Shown here: positions 41,882-51,928 of the stretch, piece by piece
Layout of the letters: the number at the start of each line of letters is the position of its first letter
How positions within the stretch are numbered: the stretch's first letter is position 1
Assembly: GCF_020532645.1 (NCBI RefSeq)
Contig: NZ_JAJAUZ010000022.1
Coordinates: 1 to 64,000, forward strand
Reading direction: 5' to 3'
Length of the DNA stretch: 64,000 bases
Origin: Streptomyces bambusae
GTDB taxonomy: Bacteria > Actinomycetota > Actinomycetes > Streptomycetales > Streptomycetaceae
Notes under the pieces: generated by a model
What the model was told of the DNA's origin: nothing
The model's input: only the letters and a program-made list of their open reading frames with translations
Database searches by the model: none
Program-made: the position numbers and the translations under genes

Positions 41882-43660
41882 GTGACTACCCACCGCACGT
41901 CCAAGCGCAGGCTTGCCGCTGGCACGGCAGTCGTGCTCGCGGCCATGCTGACGGCGACCGCCTGTGGCGGCGACGAGGGCAAGGAAGGCAACAAGCCGCA
42001 GGGCAAGGGCACCTTCAACGCCGGCATCAACAAGGTGTCGAACCCGTCGGACAAGAAGGGTGGCGAGCTGAAGTTCGTCGGCACCCAGGACGCCGACTCG
42101 TGGGACCCGCAGCGCGGTTACTACGGCTTCATGTGGGACTTCTCCCGCTACTACACCCGTCAGCTCGTGTCCTTCGCGCCGGCCCCCGGCCAGGGCAGCA
42201 CCGAGCTGGTTCCGGACCTCGCGGCCGCCCTGCCGGAGATCTCCCCGGACGGCAAGTCCTACAAGTTCACCCTCAAGGACAACGTGACCTGGGAGGACGG
42301 CTCGCCCGTCACCGCCCAGGACATCAAGTACGGCATCGAGCGCACCTGGGCCCAGGACGTCATCTCCGGCGGCCCGGTCTACCTGATGCAGGTCCTGGAC
42401 CCGAAGTCCGAGTACAAGGGCCCCTACAAGGACAAGTCTGCCGACAAGCTCGGCCTGAAGGCCATCGAGACCCCGGACGCGAAGACCATCGTCTTCAAGC
42501 TTCCGAAGGCCAACGGTGACTTCCTGCAGATGCTGGCCATGCCGGCGGCCTCCCCGGTCAAGAAGGAGAAGGACACCGCGGCCAAGTACGGCCTGAAGCC
42601 CTTCTCCAACGGCCCGTACAAGATCGACTCGTACGAGCCCAACAAGAGCATGAAGCTCTCCCGCAACACCAACTACAAGCCCGAGTCGGACAAGATCCGC
42701 AAGGCCCTGCCGGACACCATCTCGGTCACGTTCATGGCGAACGCTGACGACATGGACAAGCGCCTGATGAACGGGGAGTTCGACCTCGACATCAACGCGA
42801 CCGGCATCGGCCAGGCCGCCCGTGCCACCGCCATCCGCGAGCACAAGGGCAACCTGGACAACGGCCAGACCGGCTTCATCCGCTACGCGGTGTTCCCGCA
42901 GACGGTCAAGCCGTTCGACAACATCGACTGCCGCAAGGCCGTCATCTACGCGGCCGACAAGAAGTCCCTGCAGACCGCCCGCGGCGGCCCGCAGGCCGGT
43001 GGCGACATCGCCCCGAACATGCTCCCGCTGGGCATCAAGGGCTCCGACGGCTCCTACGACCCGTACGGCGTGCTGCAGAACGACGGCAAGCCGAACGTGG
43101 AGAAGGCCAAGGAGCACCTGAAGGCCTGCGGCCAGGAGAAGGGCTTCAAGACCACCATCGCGGTCCGCAACAACAAGCCCGCCGAGATCGCCACCGCCGT
43201 CTCGCTCCAGAACGCCCTGAAGCAGGTCGGCATCGAGGCCGACGTCGACCAGTTCGACGGCGCCCAGACGTCCGGCATCATCGGTTCGCCGAAGGTCGTC
43301 AAGGACAAGGGCTACGGCATCATCATCATGGGCTGGGGCGCCGACTTCCCGACCGGTCAGGGCTTCTCGCAGCCGCTGGTCGACGGTCGCTTCATCCTGC
43401 AGAGCGGCAACAACAACTTCTCCGAGCTCAACGACCCCGCCATCAACAAGCTGTTCGATGACGCGATCGCCGAGACGGACGCCGACAAGGCCGGCGCCAT
43501 CTACAAGCAGATGAACCAGAAGGTCTCCGAGGCCGCGGTCTACCTGCCCTTCGTCTTCGACAAGACGATCTCGTGGCGCTCCGACCGCCTGACGAACGCC
43601 TACACCACCGACGCCTACAACGGCCGGTACGACTACGCCTCGCTCGGCGTCGTCAAGTAA
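41882..43660 (+). CDS. Oligopeptide-binding lipoprotein (family 5)
   Basis: A 592-residue solute-binding protein. The signal (KRRLAAGTAVVLAAMLTATAC) places the lipid-modified Cys near residue 28. Body motifs include LVPDLAAALPEISPDGKSYKFTLKDNV, VTAQDIKYGIERTW, NGPYKIDSY and DCRKAVIYAADKKSLQ, all typical of peptide-binding family 5. It is the extracellular receptor of the importer and sits between the OppC- and OppB-type permeases. Codon use is strongly biased to highly expressed codons. GTG start at 41882 with GGAGG nearby. Confidence 0.94.
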   Translation: MTTHRTSKRRLAAGTAVVLAAMLTATACGGDEGKEGNKPQGKGTFNAGINKVSNPSDKKGGELKFVGTQDADSWDPQRGYYGFMWDFSRYYTRQLVSFAPAPGQGSTELVPDLAAALPEISPDGKSYKFTLKDNVTWEDGSPVTAQDIKYGIERTWAQDVISGGPVYLMQVLDPKSEYKGPYKDKSADKLGLKAIETPDAKTIVFKLPKANGDFLQMLAMPAASPVKKEKDTAAKYGLKPFSNGPYKIDSYEPNKSMKLSRNTNYKPESDKIRKALPDTISVTFMANADDMDKRLMNGEFDLDINATGIGQAARATAIREHKGNLDNGQTGFIRYAVFPQTVKPFDNIDCRKAVIYAADKKSLQTARGGPQAGGDIAPNMLPLGIKGSDGSYDPYGVLQNDGKPNVEKAKEHLKACGQEKGFKTTIAVRNNKPAEIATAVSLQNALKQVGIEADVDQFDGAQTSGIIGSPKVVKDKGYGIIIMGWGADFPTGQGFSQPLVDGRFILQSGNNNFSELNDPAINKLFDDAIAETDADKAGAIYKQMNQKVSEAAVYLPFVFDKTISWRSDRLTNAYTTDAYNGRYDYASLGVVK

Positions 43661-43733
43661 CCACCAGTCAGTTCCAGTTCCAGTGCCACACCCGCTAGGC
43701 ACGAAGGGCAGGTGATGGCCGCGGCGACGGCTT

Positions 43734-43762
43734 GGGGGTGCGCTCCAGAAGGGCGCACCCCC
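43734..43762 (+). promoter_or_regulatory. Intra-operon hairpin between binding protein and permease
   Basis: A perfect 10-bp stem (GGGGGTGCGC / GCGCACCCCC) with a 9-base loop lies 74 bp after the binding-protein stop. It may partially terminate or protect the upstream mRNA, giving more binding protein than permease. Confidence 0.6.
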
Positions 43763-43785
43763 GGGCCGCAGCCAGGCCGAGCGCA

Positions 43786-44780
<995 letters not shown>

Positions 44781-44784
<4 letters not shown>

Positions 44785-45878
44785 CCGACATGACCAAGAC
44801 CGGGGCCGTGAACGAGCCCGTGGCCGCCGCCGATCCCGGCACCGCGTTCCTCGACGTCCGCGACCTCAAGGTGCACTTCCCGACCGAGGACGGCCTGGTC
44901 AAGTCCGTCGACGGGCTCTCCTTCACGCTGGAGAAGGGCAAGACCCTCGGCATCGTCGGCGAGTCCGGCTCCGGCAAGTCCGTCACCTCGCTCGGCATCA
45001 TGGGCCTGCACCGGGTCGGCCAGTACGGCCGCCAGCGGGCGCAGATCTCCGGCGAGATCTGGCTGAACGGCAAGGAACTGCTGTCGGCCGACGAGGACGA
45101 GGTCCGCCGGCTCCGCGGCCGCGACGTCGCGATGATCTTCCAGGACCCGCTCAGCGCGATGCACCCGTACTTCACCATCGGCAAGCAGATCGCCGAGGCG
45201 TACCGGGTGCACCACAAGGTCGACAAGAAGGCCGCCCGCGCGCGGGCCGTCGAACTCCTCGACCGGGTGGGCATCCCCGAGCCGCACAAGCGGGTCGACA
45301 ACTACCCGCACGAGTTCTCCGGCGGCATGCGCCAGCGCGCGATGATCGCGATGGCGCTGGTCAACAACCCCGAGCTGCTCATCGCGGACGAGCCGACCAC
45401 CGCCCTCGACGTCACCGTCCAGGCGCAGATCCTCGACCTGATCCGGGACCTGCAGAAGGAGTTCGGCTCCGCGGTCATCATGATCACGCACGACCTCGGC
45501 GTGGTCGCGGAGATGGCGGACGACCTGCTCGTCATGTACGGCGGCCGGTGCGTCGAGCGCGGCAGCGCCGAGAAGGTCTTCTACGAGCCCCGGCACCCGT
45601 ACACCTGGGGCCTGCTCGGCTCGATGCCCCGCATCGACCGCGAGCAGACCGAACGGCTCATCCCGGTCAAGGGCTCCCCGCCGAGCCTCATCAACATCCC
45701 CAGCGGCTGCGCCTTCAACCCGCGCTGCCCGTACGCCGACGTCCCCAAGGACAACGTCACCCGTACGGTGCGCCCGGAGCTCGTCGCCGAAGAGGGCACC
45801 CGGCACTGGTCCGCCTGCCACATGTCGCAGGAGGAGCGGACCCGGATCTGGACCGAAGAGATTGCGCCGAAGCTGTGA
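44781..45878 (+). CDS. Oligopeptide ABC transporter ATPase (OppD type)
   Basis: A 365-residue ATPase with Walker A GESGSGKSV, signature FSGGMRQRAMIAMA and Walker B LLIADEPTTALD. The C-terminal oligopeptide extension carries clustered Cys (SGCAFNPRCPY, SACHM) like the iron-sulfur-binding end of DppD/OppD. It overlaps both neighbours (ATGA at 44781, GTGA at 45875), so stoichiometric synthesis with OppB and OppF is expected. Confidence 0.94.
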
Positions 45879-46999
45879 CCGACACCCACAAGGCGGCCGC
45901 CGCCGCCATCCCCGAGCAGGCCTCCTCCTCTCCGGAGCCGCTGCTGAAGGTCACCGGCCTGACCAAGCACTTCCCCATCACCAAGGGGGTGCTGCGCCGT
46001 CAGGTCGGCGCGGTCAAGGCCGTCGACGGCCTCGACTTCGAGGTCTACCCCGGTGAGACCCTCGGCGTCGTCGGCGAGTCCGGCTGCGGCAAGTCGACCA
46101 TGGGCCGGCTGCTCATGCGCCTGCTGGAGCCGACCGGCGGCAAGATCGAGTTCCAGGGCACGGACGTCACGCACCTCGGGGTCGCGGGCATGCGCCCGCT
46201 CCGCCGCGACGTGCAGATGATCTTCCAGGACCCGTACGGCTCGCTGAACCCGCGGCACACCGTCGGCACCATCGTCAGCGCCCCCTTCAAGCTCCAGGGC
46301 GTCACGCCCGAGGGCGGCCTGAAGGCGGAGGTGCAGCGGCTGCTGTCGCTCGTGGGCCTCAACCCCGAGCACTACAACCGCTACCCGCACGAGTTCTCCG
46401 GCGGCCAGCGCCAGCGCATCGGCATCGCCCGTGCCCTGGCCCTCAAGCCGAAGCTCGTGATCGCGGACGAGCCGGTCTCCGCCCTCGACGTGTCGATCCA
46501 GGCCCAGGTGGTCAACCTGCTGGACGACCTCCAGGACGAGCTGGGCCTGACCTACGTGATCATCGCCCACGACCTGTCGGTCATCCGGCACGTCTCGGAC
46601 CGGATCGCGGTCATGTACCTCGGCAAGATCGTCGAGCTGACCGACCGGAACTCGCTGTACACGAGTCCGATGCACCCGTACACCAACGCGCTGATGTCGG
46701 CCGTGCCGGTGCCGGACCCGCGCCGCCGCGGGGTCAAGACCGGGCGCATCCTGCTCAAGGGCGACGTGCCCTCGCCGATCAAGCCGCCCAGCGGCTGCCG
46801 GTTCCACACCCGGTGCTGGAAGGCGACGCAGATCTGCACCACGCAGGAGCCGCCGCTGCTGGCCCTGAAGACCGGTCACCAGGTGGCCTGCCACCACCCG
46901 GAGAACGCGCCGGACCAGGCGCCGGGCGACCCGGCCCTGCCGGAGGGCGTGCAGGAGGCGGCCGCGGCCGCCGCCGCGGTCCCGGACGAGGACGCGTAG
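45875..46999 (+). CDS. Oligopeptide ABC transporter ATPase (OppF type)
   Basis: A 374-residue ATPase: Walker A GESGCGKST, signature FSGGQRQRIGIARA, Walker B LVIADEPVSALD, H-loop IIAHDLSVI. The C-terminal Cys cluster is present (SGCRFHTRCWKATQIC, VACHH). An Ala-rich N-terminal extension and an acidic/Ala tail (EAAAAAAAVPDEDA) flank the core. The GTG start at 45875 overlaps the upstream stop. It is the last gene of the operon, followed by a terminator. Confidence 0.94.
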   Translation: MTDTHKAAAAAIPEQASSSPEPLLKVTGLTKHFPITKGVLRRQVGAVKAVDGLDFEVYPGETLGVVGESGCGKSTMGRLLMRLLEPTGGKIEFQGTDVTHLGVAGMRPLRRDVQMIFQDPYGSLNPRHTVGTIVSAPFKLQGVTPEGGLKAEVQRLLSLVGLNPEHYNRYPHEFSGGQRQRIGIARALALKPKLVIADEPVSALDVSIQAQVVNLLDDLQDELGLTYVIIAHDLSVIRHVSDRIAVMYLGKIVELTDRNSLYTSPMHPYTNALMSAVPVPDPRRRGVKTGRILLKGDVPSPIKPPSGCRFHTRCWKATQICTTQEPPLLALKTGHQVACHHPENAPDQAPGDPALPEGVQEAAAAAAAVPDEDA

Positions 47000-47023
47000 C
47001 GCAGGGCTGCGCACCCGGCACCC

Positions 47024-47056
47024 GGCGGCGGGGCGGATCGATTCCGCCCCGCCGCC
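47024..47056. terminator. Terminator of the opp operon
   Basis: A 14-bp stem (GGCGGCGGGGCGGA / TCCGCCCCGCCGCC) with a 5-base loop lies 24 bp after the last opp gene. Confidence 0.85.
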
Positions 47057-47099
47057 GCCGTCGTCCGGGGGCCCGGTCCGCAGCCCGCACAATTGGGGG

Positions 47100-47756
47100 G
47101 TGGTACAGGAACTCTTCCCTCCGGACGTCCAGCACGTGCTGGACCTCGCGGGCATCTTCGTCTTCGCCACCGCCGGCGCCCTGCTGGCGGTCCGCAAGAA
47201 CTTCGACATCTTCGGCATCGCCGTGCTGGCCCTCGTCACCGCCCTCGGCGGCGGCCTCTTCCGCGACGTGGTGATCGGCGCCGTGCCCGCGGCCGCCTTC
47301 AGCGAGCTGAGCTTCTTCGTGACCCCGCTCATCGCGGCCGCGATCGTCTTCTTCCTGCACCCCGAGGTCCAGCGGATCAACCGCGCCATCAACGTCTTCG
47401 ACGCGGCCGGCCTCGGCCTGTTCTGCGTCACCGGCACCACCAAGGCCTACGAGTACGGGCTCGGCCTGACCGCGTCGGCCGCCCTCGGCCTGGCCACCGC
47501 GGTCGGCGGCGGCGTGCTGCGCGACGTGCTCGCCAACGACGTCCCCTCGCTGCTGCGCGACCGCGAGATGTACGCCGTACCCGCGATCGTGGGCGCGACC
47601 ATGGTGGCCCTCTTCATCGGCTTCGACATGATGAACGCCGTCACGGGCGGGCTGGCCGCCGTGACCACGTTCGTGCTGCGGCTGCTGGCGATGCGCTACC
47701 ACTGGCGGGCGCCGCTGGCGTGGAACCGCCGCTCCTCGGTGGCCGAAGAGGTCTGA
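47100..47756 (+). CDS. TRIC-type cation channel family protein
   Basis: A 218-residue membrane protein of the two-repeat TRIC/YicG family. The hallmark glycine-rich motif appears twice: ALGGGLFRDVVIG and AVGGGVLRDVLAN, each with an Arg-Asp pair. Seven hydrophobic helices are visible. Bacterial homologues form trimeric potassium-permeable channels. The GTG start at 47100 gives VQELFPPDVQHVLDLAG; it follows a run of G that can serve as ribosome site. A basic C-terminal tail (MRYHWRAPLAWNRR) is cytosolic. Monocistronic. Confidence 0.9.
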   Translation: MVQELFPPDVQHVLDLAGIFVFATAGALLAVRKNFDIFGIAVLALVTALGGGLFRDVVIGAVPAAAFSELSFFVTPLIAAAIVFFLHPEVQRINRAINVFDAAGLGLFCVTGTTKAYEYGLGLTASAALGLATAVGGGVLRDVLANDVPSLLRDREMYAVPAIVGATMVALFIGFDMMNAVTGGLAAVTTFVLRLLAMRYHWRAPLAWNRRSSVAEEV

Positions 47757-47808
47757 GCGGTCCGGGCCGGCCCCGGTCGCTGCCGGTGGCGGTCGGTCTC
47801 AAAGAAAA

Positions 47809-47830
47809 GCTACCGCTTAGTAGCAAGCGG
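47809..47830. promoter_or_regulatory. Two overlapping inverted repeats upstream of the thioesterase
   Basis: GCTAC-N6-GTAGC (47809-47824) and CCGCTT-N6-AAGCGG (47813-47830) are interleaved perfect inverted repeats. A -10-like TAGCGT follows at 47834-47839, only eight bases before the ATG, so the mRNA may be leaderless. The palindrome is placed where a TetR-type repressor would block transcription. Confidence 0.5.
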
Positions 47831-47846
47831 GTGTAGCGTCGTTCCC

Positions 47847-48701
47847 ATGACCCAGGCAATCCAGGCAACGATCGGCGACAGCGAGTTCGACCGGGACACC
47901 AGCGTGAGGCCGCGCGGCGCGGCCGAGCCCGGCGTCTTCGACGCGGACCTGTCCGCCGGGTGGACGATCATCACCGCCGTCAACGGCGGCTACCTGCTCG
48001 CGCTGGTCGGCCGGGCGCTCTCCGAGTACCTGCCGCACCGCGACCCGATCACGGTCTCGGCCCACTACCTCAGCGCCTCCGTGCCGGGTCCCGCCGTCAT
48101 CCGCACCGAGCTGGTCCGCGCCGGCAAGACCCTCTCCACCGGCCAGGCCTCCCTCTTCCAGTACGACGAGAACGGCGCCGAGGTCGAGCGCATCCGCGTC
48201 CTCGCCTCGTACGGCGACCTCACCGCCCTGCCCGCCGACGTGCACACCACCGCCGCGCAGCCCGACATCCCGGCCTACGAGCACTGCCTGGGCGCGGACG
48301 CCGGCCCGGCCCCGATCCCCGGCAGCTCCGCCATCGTCGACCGGCTGCGGCTGCGGCTGGACCCCACCACGGCCGGCTGGGCCGTCGGCGCCCCGTCCGG
48401 GCGCGGCGAGATGCGCGCCTGGTTCGCGCTGGCCGACGGCCGCGACGCCGACCCGCTGAGCCTGCTGCTCGCGGTCGACGCGCTGCCGCCCACCGCCTTC
48501 GAGATGGGCCTGATCGGCTGGGCCCCCACCGTGGAGCTGACCACCCACATCCGCGCCCTGCCGGCGCCCGGCCCGCTGCGGGTCTCGATCACCACCCGCA
48601 ACCTGGCCGGCGGGTTCCTGGAGGAGGACGCCGAGGTCTGGGACTCCGCCGACCGCCTGGTCGCCCAGTCCCGCCAGCTGGCCCGCGCCCCGCGCACCTG
48701 A
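47847..48701 (+). CDS. Acyl-CoA thioesterase (double hotdog)
   Basis: A 284-residue protein with two hotdog halves. The first contains GWTIITAVNGGYLLALVGRAL, the hydrating helix of acyl-CoA thioesterases, and SAHYLSASVPGPAVIRTELVRAGKTLSTGQASLFQ. The second carries MRAWFALADGRDADPLSLLLAVDALPP and TTRNLAGGFLEEDAEVWDSADRLVAQSRQLA. This matches the TesB-like fold hydrolysing acyl-CoA thioesters. The operator-like palindrome upstream suggests control by an acyl-CoA-responsive regulator (inference). Substrate chain length is unknown. Confidence 0.85.
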   Translation: MTQAIQATIGDSEFDRDTSVRPRGAAEPGVFDADLSAGWTIITAVNGGYLLALVGRALSEYLPHRDPITVSAHYLSASVPGPAVIRTELVRAGKTLSTGQASLFQYDENGAEVERIRVLASYGDLTALPADVHTTAAQPDIPAYEHCLGADAGPAPIPGSSAIVDRLRLRLDPTTAGWAVGAPSGRGEMRAWFALADGRDADPLSLLLAVDALPPTAFEMGLIGWAPTVELTTHIRALPAPGPLRVSITTRNLAGGFLEEDAEVWDSADRLVAQSRQLARAPRT

Positions 48702-48804
48702 CGGGCCGTCGGCCGGGTCCGCCGGGACCCGGCCGCCCGGACCGGCCCGCGCGGGCGGCCCCGGATTGGCCGGGCCGCCCGTACACCCGGCGCGGCGGCG
48801 ACCG

Positions 48805-48810
48805 TAGAAT
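48805..48810 (+). promoter_or_regulatory. -10 element of a leaderless cysteine desulfurase mRNA
   Basis: TAGAAT is a strong vegetative -10 ending nine bases before the ATG at 48820. There is no ribosome site between them, so transcription probably starts at or next to the A of ATG. Confidence 0.55.
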
Positions 48811-48819
48811 CCGGTAATC

Positions 48820-49983
48820 ATGGCCTACCTCGACCACGCCGCGACCACTCCGATGCTGCCGGAGGCCGCCGAGGCGATGACCGCCCAGTTCGCGGTCACC
48901 GGCAACGCCTCCTCCCTCCACGCCGCCGGCCGCCGGGCCCGCCGAACCGTCGAGGAGGCCAGAGAGGCGCTGGCCGAGGCCGTCGGCGCCCGGCCCAGCG
49001 AGGTCGTCTTCACCTCCGGCGGCACCGAAGCCGACAACCTCGGCGTCAAGGGCCTGTACTGGGCCCGCCGGGACGCCGACCCGGCCCGCACCCGGATCCT
49101 CGCCAGCCCCGTCGAGCACCACGCGGTCCTCGACGCCGTGGACTGGCTGGCCACCCACGAGGGCGCCACCGTCGAGTTCCTGCCCGTCGACCGGTACGGC
49201 CGGGTGCACCCCGAGGCCTTCCGCGAGGCCGTCGAGCGCAACCCCGCCGACGTGGCCCTGGCCACCGTCATGTGGGCCAACAACGAGATCGGCACCGTGC
49301 TGCCGGTCGCCGACATCGCGGCCGCCGGCCGGGAGTACGGCATCCCCGTGCACTCCGACGCCGTCCAGGCCTTCGGGCAGCTCGACGTCGGTTTCCAGGC
49401 CAGCGGGCTCGCCGCCATGACCGTCAGCGGCCACAAGATCGGCGGCCCGTACGGCATCGGCGCCCTGCTGCTCGGCCGCGACCAGACCCCGGTGCCCGTG
49501 CTGCACGGCGGCGGCCAGGAGCGGCACGTCCGCTCCGGCACCCTCGACGTGCCCGCCGTCGCCGCCTTCGCGGTGGCCGCGACCCTGGCCGCGGAGCGGC
49601 GCGAGGCGTTCGCCCGCGAGATCGGCGCGCTCCGCGACGAGCTGGTCGCCGCGGTGCTCGCCGCGGTGCCGGACGCCGTCCTCGGCGGCGACCCGCACGA
49701 CCGGCTCCCGGCCAACGCCCACTTCAGCTTCCCCGGCTGCGAGGGCGACTCGCTCCTGCTGCTGCTCGACGCCCAGGGCATCGAGTGCTCCACCGGCTCG
49801 GCCTGCACCGCCGGCGTCGCCCAGCCCAGCCACGTCCTGCTGGCCACCGGCACCGACCCCGACCTGGCCCGCGGCACCCTCCGCTTCTCCCTCGGCCACA
49901 CCTCCACCCGCGCGGACGTGGCCGCCCTGGCCGCCGCCATCGGCCCGGCCGTGGACCGGGCCCGGGCGGCGGGCCTCAGCTGA
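48820..49983 (+). CDS. Cysteine desulfurase (NifS/IscS family)
   Basis: A 387-residue PLP enzyme removing sulfur from cysteine as an enzyme persulfide. MAYLDHAATTP, EHHAVLDAVDWL, SDAVQAFGQLDV, SGHKIGGPYGIGAL (PLP Lys206) and ECSTGSACTAG (active Cys329) are all present. It lies 0.7 kb upstream of mnmA, which needs persulfide sulfur to thiolate tRNA; the two are separated by an inverted amidase gene. It is likely leaderless. It is not in an isc/suf cluster, consistent with a tRNA-thiolation role (inference). Confidence 0.95.
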   Translation: MAYLDHAATTPMLPEAAEAMTAQFAVTGNASSLHAAGRRARRTVEEAREALAEAVGARPSEVVFTSGGTEADNLGVKGLYWARRDADPARTRILASPVEHHAVLDAVDWLATHEGATVEFLPVDRYGRVHPEAFREAVERNPADVALATVMWANNEIGTVLPVADIAAAGREYGIPVHSDAVQAFGQLDVGFQASGLAAMTVSGHKIGGPYGIGALLLGRDQTPVPVLHGGGQERHVRSGTLDVPAVAAFAVAATLAAERREAFAREIGALRDELVAAVLAAVPDAVLGGDPHDRLPANAHFSFPGCEGDSLLLLLDAQGIECSTGSACTAGVAQPSHVLLATGTDPDLARGTLRFSLGHTSTRADVAALAAAIGPAVDRARAAGLS

Positions 49984-50023
49984 GTCCCGCAGGCCGTGTG
50001 GACCGGGCGGGGTCCGTCGGCCG

Positions 50024-50656
50024 TCAGCCGAGCCGGCGCCGGATCAGCTCCAGGTAGCGGTCCCAGTCCCAGTGCGGGCCGGGGTCCGTGTGGTCGGCTC
50101 CCGGGACCTCGCTGTGGCCCACGATGTGCCGCCGGTCGGCCGGGATGCCGTACCGGCGGCAGACGTCCGCGGCCAGCCGGGCCGACGCCTCGTACAGGGC
50201 GGCCGTGAAGTCCTGCGGCCGGTCCACGAAGCCGACGTGCTCGATGCCGACGCTCCGCTCGTTCATGCTCCGGTTGTTCGCGTGGAACGCCACGTCCAGC
50301 TCGCGCACCATCTGCCGGACGTGCCCGTCCCCGCGCACGATGTAGTGCGCCGAGGCCTTGTGCCAGGGATTCCGGAACGCGTCCACGGAGCCGGCGAAGC
50401 CGCCCTGCGTGACATGCACCACGATCCGGTCGATCCGGTAGTCCCTCGGCCGGTCGGCCAGCCGCCAGTTCGCCGGCGAGGCGGCGGTCCAGCGGGCGCC
50501 CTTGTGGTCGAGCTCGCCCTCGGTGCGCGGTACGGACACCCCGGGCAGCATCCAGTAGCCCCGGGAGATGTCGTCCCGCCCGGCCACCGCCACTCCGGCC
50601 AGCACACCCATGCCCGTGATCAGCACCACGCGCCGTCCCCGCCTGCTGCGGCCCAC
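50024..50656 (-). CDS. Secreted N-acetylmuramoyl-L-alanine amidase (Amidase_2)
   Basis: A 210-residue exported amidase that cuts the bond between muramic acid and the stem peptide. Arg-rich n-region (GRSRRGRRVVLITGMGVLAG) gives a signal or anchor, possibly Tat. Zinc ligands and context: IVVHVTQGG, AHYIVRGDG, DVAFHANNRSMNERSVGIEHVG, and HWDWDRYLEL preceded by HTDPGPH. GTG 50656 is preferred because GGAGG lies eight bases upstream; GTGs at 50662 and 50665 are too close to it. Placed between two tRNA-thiolation genes on the opposite strand, with no evident functional link. Confidence 0.9.
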   Translation of the reverse strand: MGRSRRGRRVVLITGMGVLAGVAVAGRDDISRGYWMLPGVSVPRTEGELDHKGARWTAASPANWRLADRPRDYRIDRIVVHVTQGGFAGSVDAFRNPWHKASAHYIVRGDGHVRQMVRELDVAFHANNRSMNERSVGIEHVGFVDRPQDFTAALYEASARLAADVCRRYGIPADRRHIVGHSEVPGADHTDPGPHWDWDRYLELIRRRLG

Positions 50657-50710
50657 CCCCACCACCTCCGCCGAATAAGAACGCCCGTGCCCGCCGCACG
50701 GTTCCCCCCG

Positions 50711-50716
50711 TACTCT
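50711..50716 (+). promoter_or_regulatory. -10 element of a leaderless mnmA mRNA
   Basis: TACTCT (TANNNT) ends ten bases before ATG 50727 with no ribosome site between, as in the nearby cysteine desulfurase. Start of transcription at the ATG is likely. Confidence 0.45.
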
Positions 50717-50726
50717 GGTGGGTGCT

Positions 50727-51854
50727 ATGACTCAGAACCCGCAGCCGCGCCGCCCCCTCCGCGTCCTCGCCGCCATGTCCGGCGGTGTGGACTCCGCCGT
50801 CGCCGCCGCCCGCGCCGTCGAGGCCGGGCACGACGTGACCGGCGTCCACCTCGCGCTCTCCGCCAACCCGCAGTCCTTCCGGACCGGTGCCCGCGGCTGC
50901 TGCACGATCGAGGACTCCCGGGACGCCCGCCGGGCCGCCGACGTCATCGGCATCCCGTTCTACTGCTGGGACCTCGCCGAGCGGTTCCGCGAGGACGTGG
51001 TCGAGGACTTCATCGCGGAGTACGAGGCCGGCCGCACCCCCAACCCGTGCCTGCGCTGCAACGAGAAGATCAAGTTCGCCGCGCTGCTCGACAAGGCCCT
51101 CGCCCTCGGCTTCGACGCCGTCTGCACCGGCCACTACGCCACCGTCGTCGAGAACCCGGACGGCTCGCGCGAGCTGCACCGGGCCTCCGACATGGCCAAG
51201 GACCAGTCGTACGTGCTGGGCGTCCTCGACGAGAAGCAGCTGGCCCACGCCCTCTTCCCGCTCGGCGACACGATCACCACCAAGGACGAGATCCGGGCCG
51301 AGGCCGAGCGCCGGGGCCTGGCCGTCGCCAAGAAGCCCGACAGCCACGACATCTGCTTCATCGCGGACGGCGACACCCAGGGCTTCCTCGCCAAGCGGCT
51401 CGGCAAGGCCGAGGGCGACATCGTCGACGAGGACGGCAACCGGCTCGGCAGCCACGAGGGCGCGTACGGGTTCACCATCGGCCAGCGCAAGGGCCTGCGG
51501 ATCGGCCACCCGGCCCCCGACGGCAAGCCGCGCTACGTCCTGGACATCTCGCCGGTCGACAACACCGTCACGGTCGGCCCCGCCGAGGCCCTCGACGTCT
51601 CCGCGCTGACCGCGATCAAGCCCCGTTGGTGCGGCGCCGTCCCGGCGGCCCCCGGCACGTACACGGCGCAGCTGCGCGCCCACGGCGGCGAGACCGAGGT
51701 GCACGCCGAGGTCGTCGACGGCGAGCTGCAGGTCACCTTCACCGAGCCGGTCCGCGGCGTCGCCCCCGGCCAGGCGATCGTCCTGTACGACGGCACCCGC
51801 GTGGTCGGCTCCGCCACCATCGCCACCACCACCCGGGCCGCGGCCGCGGTCTGA
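50727..51854 (+). CDS. mnmA: tRNA 2-thiouridylase
   Basis: A 375-residue enzyme that thiolates U34 of tRNA-Lys/Glu/Gln. PP-loop SGGVDS at 18-23, catalytic Cys111 in NPCLRCNEKIKF and Cys210 in DSHDICFIADGD, plus GHYATV and YGFTIGQRKGL and a C-terminal beta-barrel. The sulfur is normally relayed from a cysteine desulfurase, which is encoded just upstream. A candidate in-frame ATG at 50718 is rejected because it lies close to the -10. Confidence 0.97.
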   Translation: MTQNPQPRRPLRVLAAMSGGVDSAVAAARAVEAGHDVTGVHLALSANPQSFRTGARGCCTIEDSRDARRAADVIGIPFYCWDLAERFREDVVEDFIAEYEAGRTPNPCLRCNEKIKFAALLDKALALGFDAVCTGHYATVVENPDGSRELHRASDMAKDQSYVLGVLDEKQLAHALFPLGDTITTKDEIRAEAERRGLAVAKKPDSHDICFIADGDTQGFLAKRLGKAEGDIVDEDGNRLGSHEGAYGFTIGQRKGLRIGHPAPDGKPRYVLDISPVDNTVTVGPAEALDVSALTAIKPRWCGAVPAAPGTYTAQLRAHGGETEVHAEVVDGELQVTFTEPVRGVAPGQAIVLYDGTRVVGSATIATTTRAAAAV

Positions 51855-51862
51855 GACGCACG

Positions 51863-51903
51863 GAACGCCGCTGCCGTCCGGGCTCCGGACGGCAGCGGCG
51901 TTC
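51863..51903. terminator. Bidirectional hairpin terminator
   Basis: A perfect 19-bp stem (GAACGCCGCTGCCGTCCGG and its complement) with a 3-base loop separates mnmA from the convergent reductase gene. It is the longest perfect stem found in the window. Confidence 0.92.
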
Positions 51904-51928
51904 GTGTTCCCGCAGGGCGGGCAGCGGG

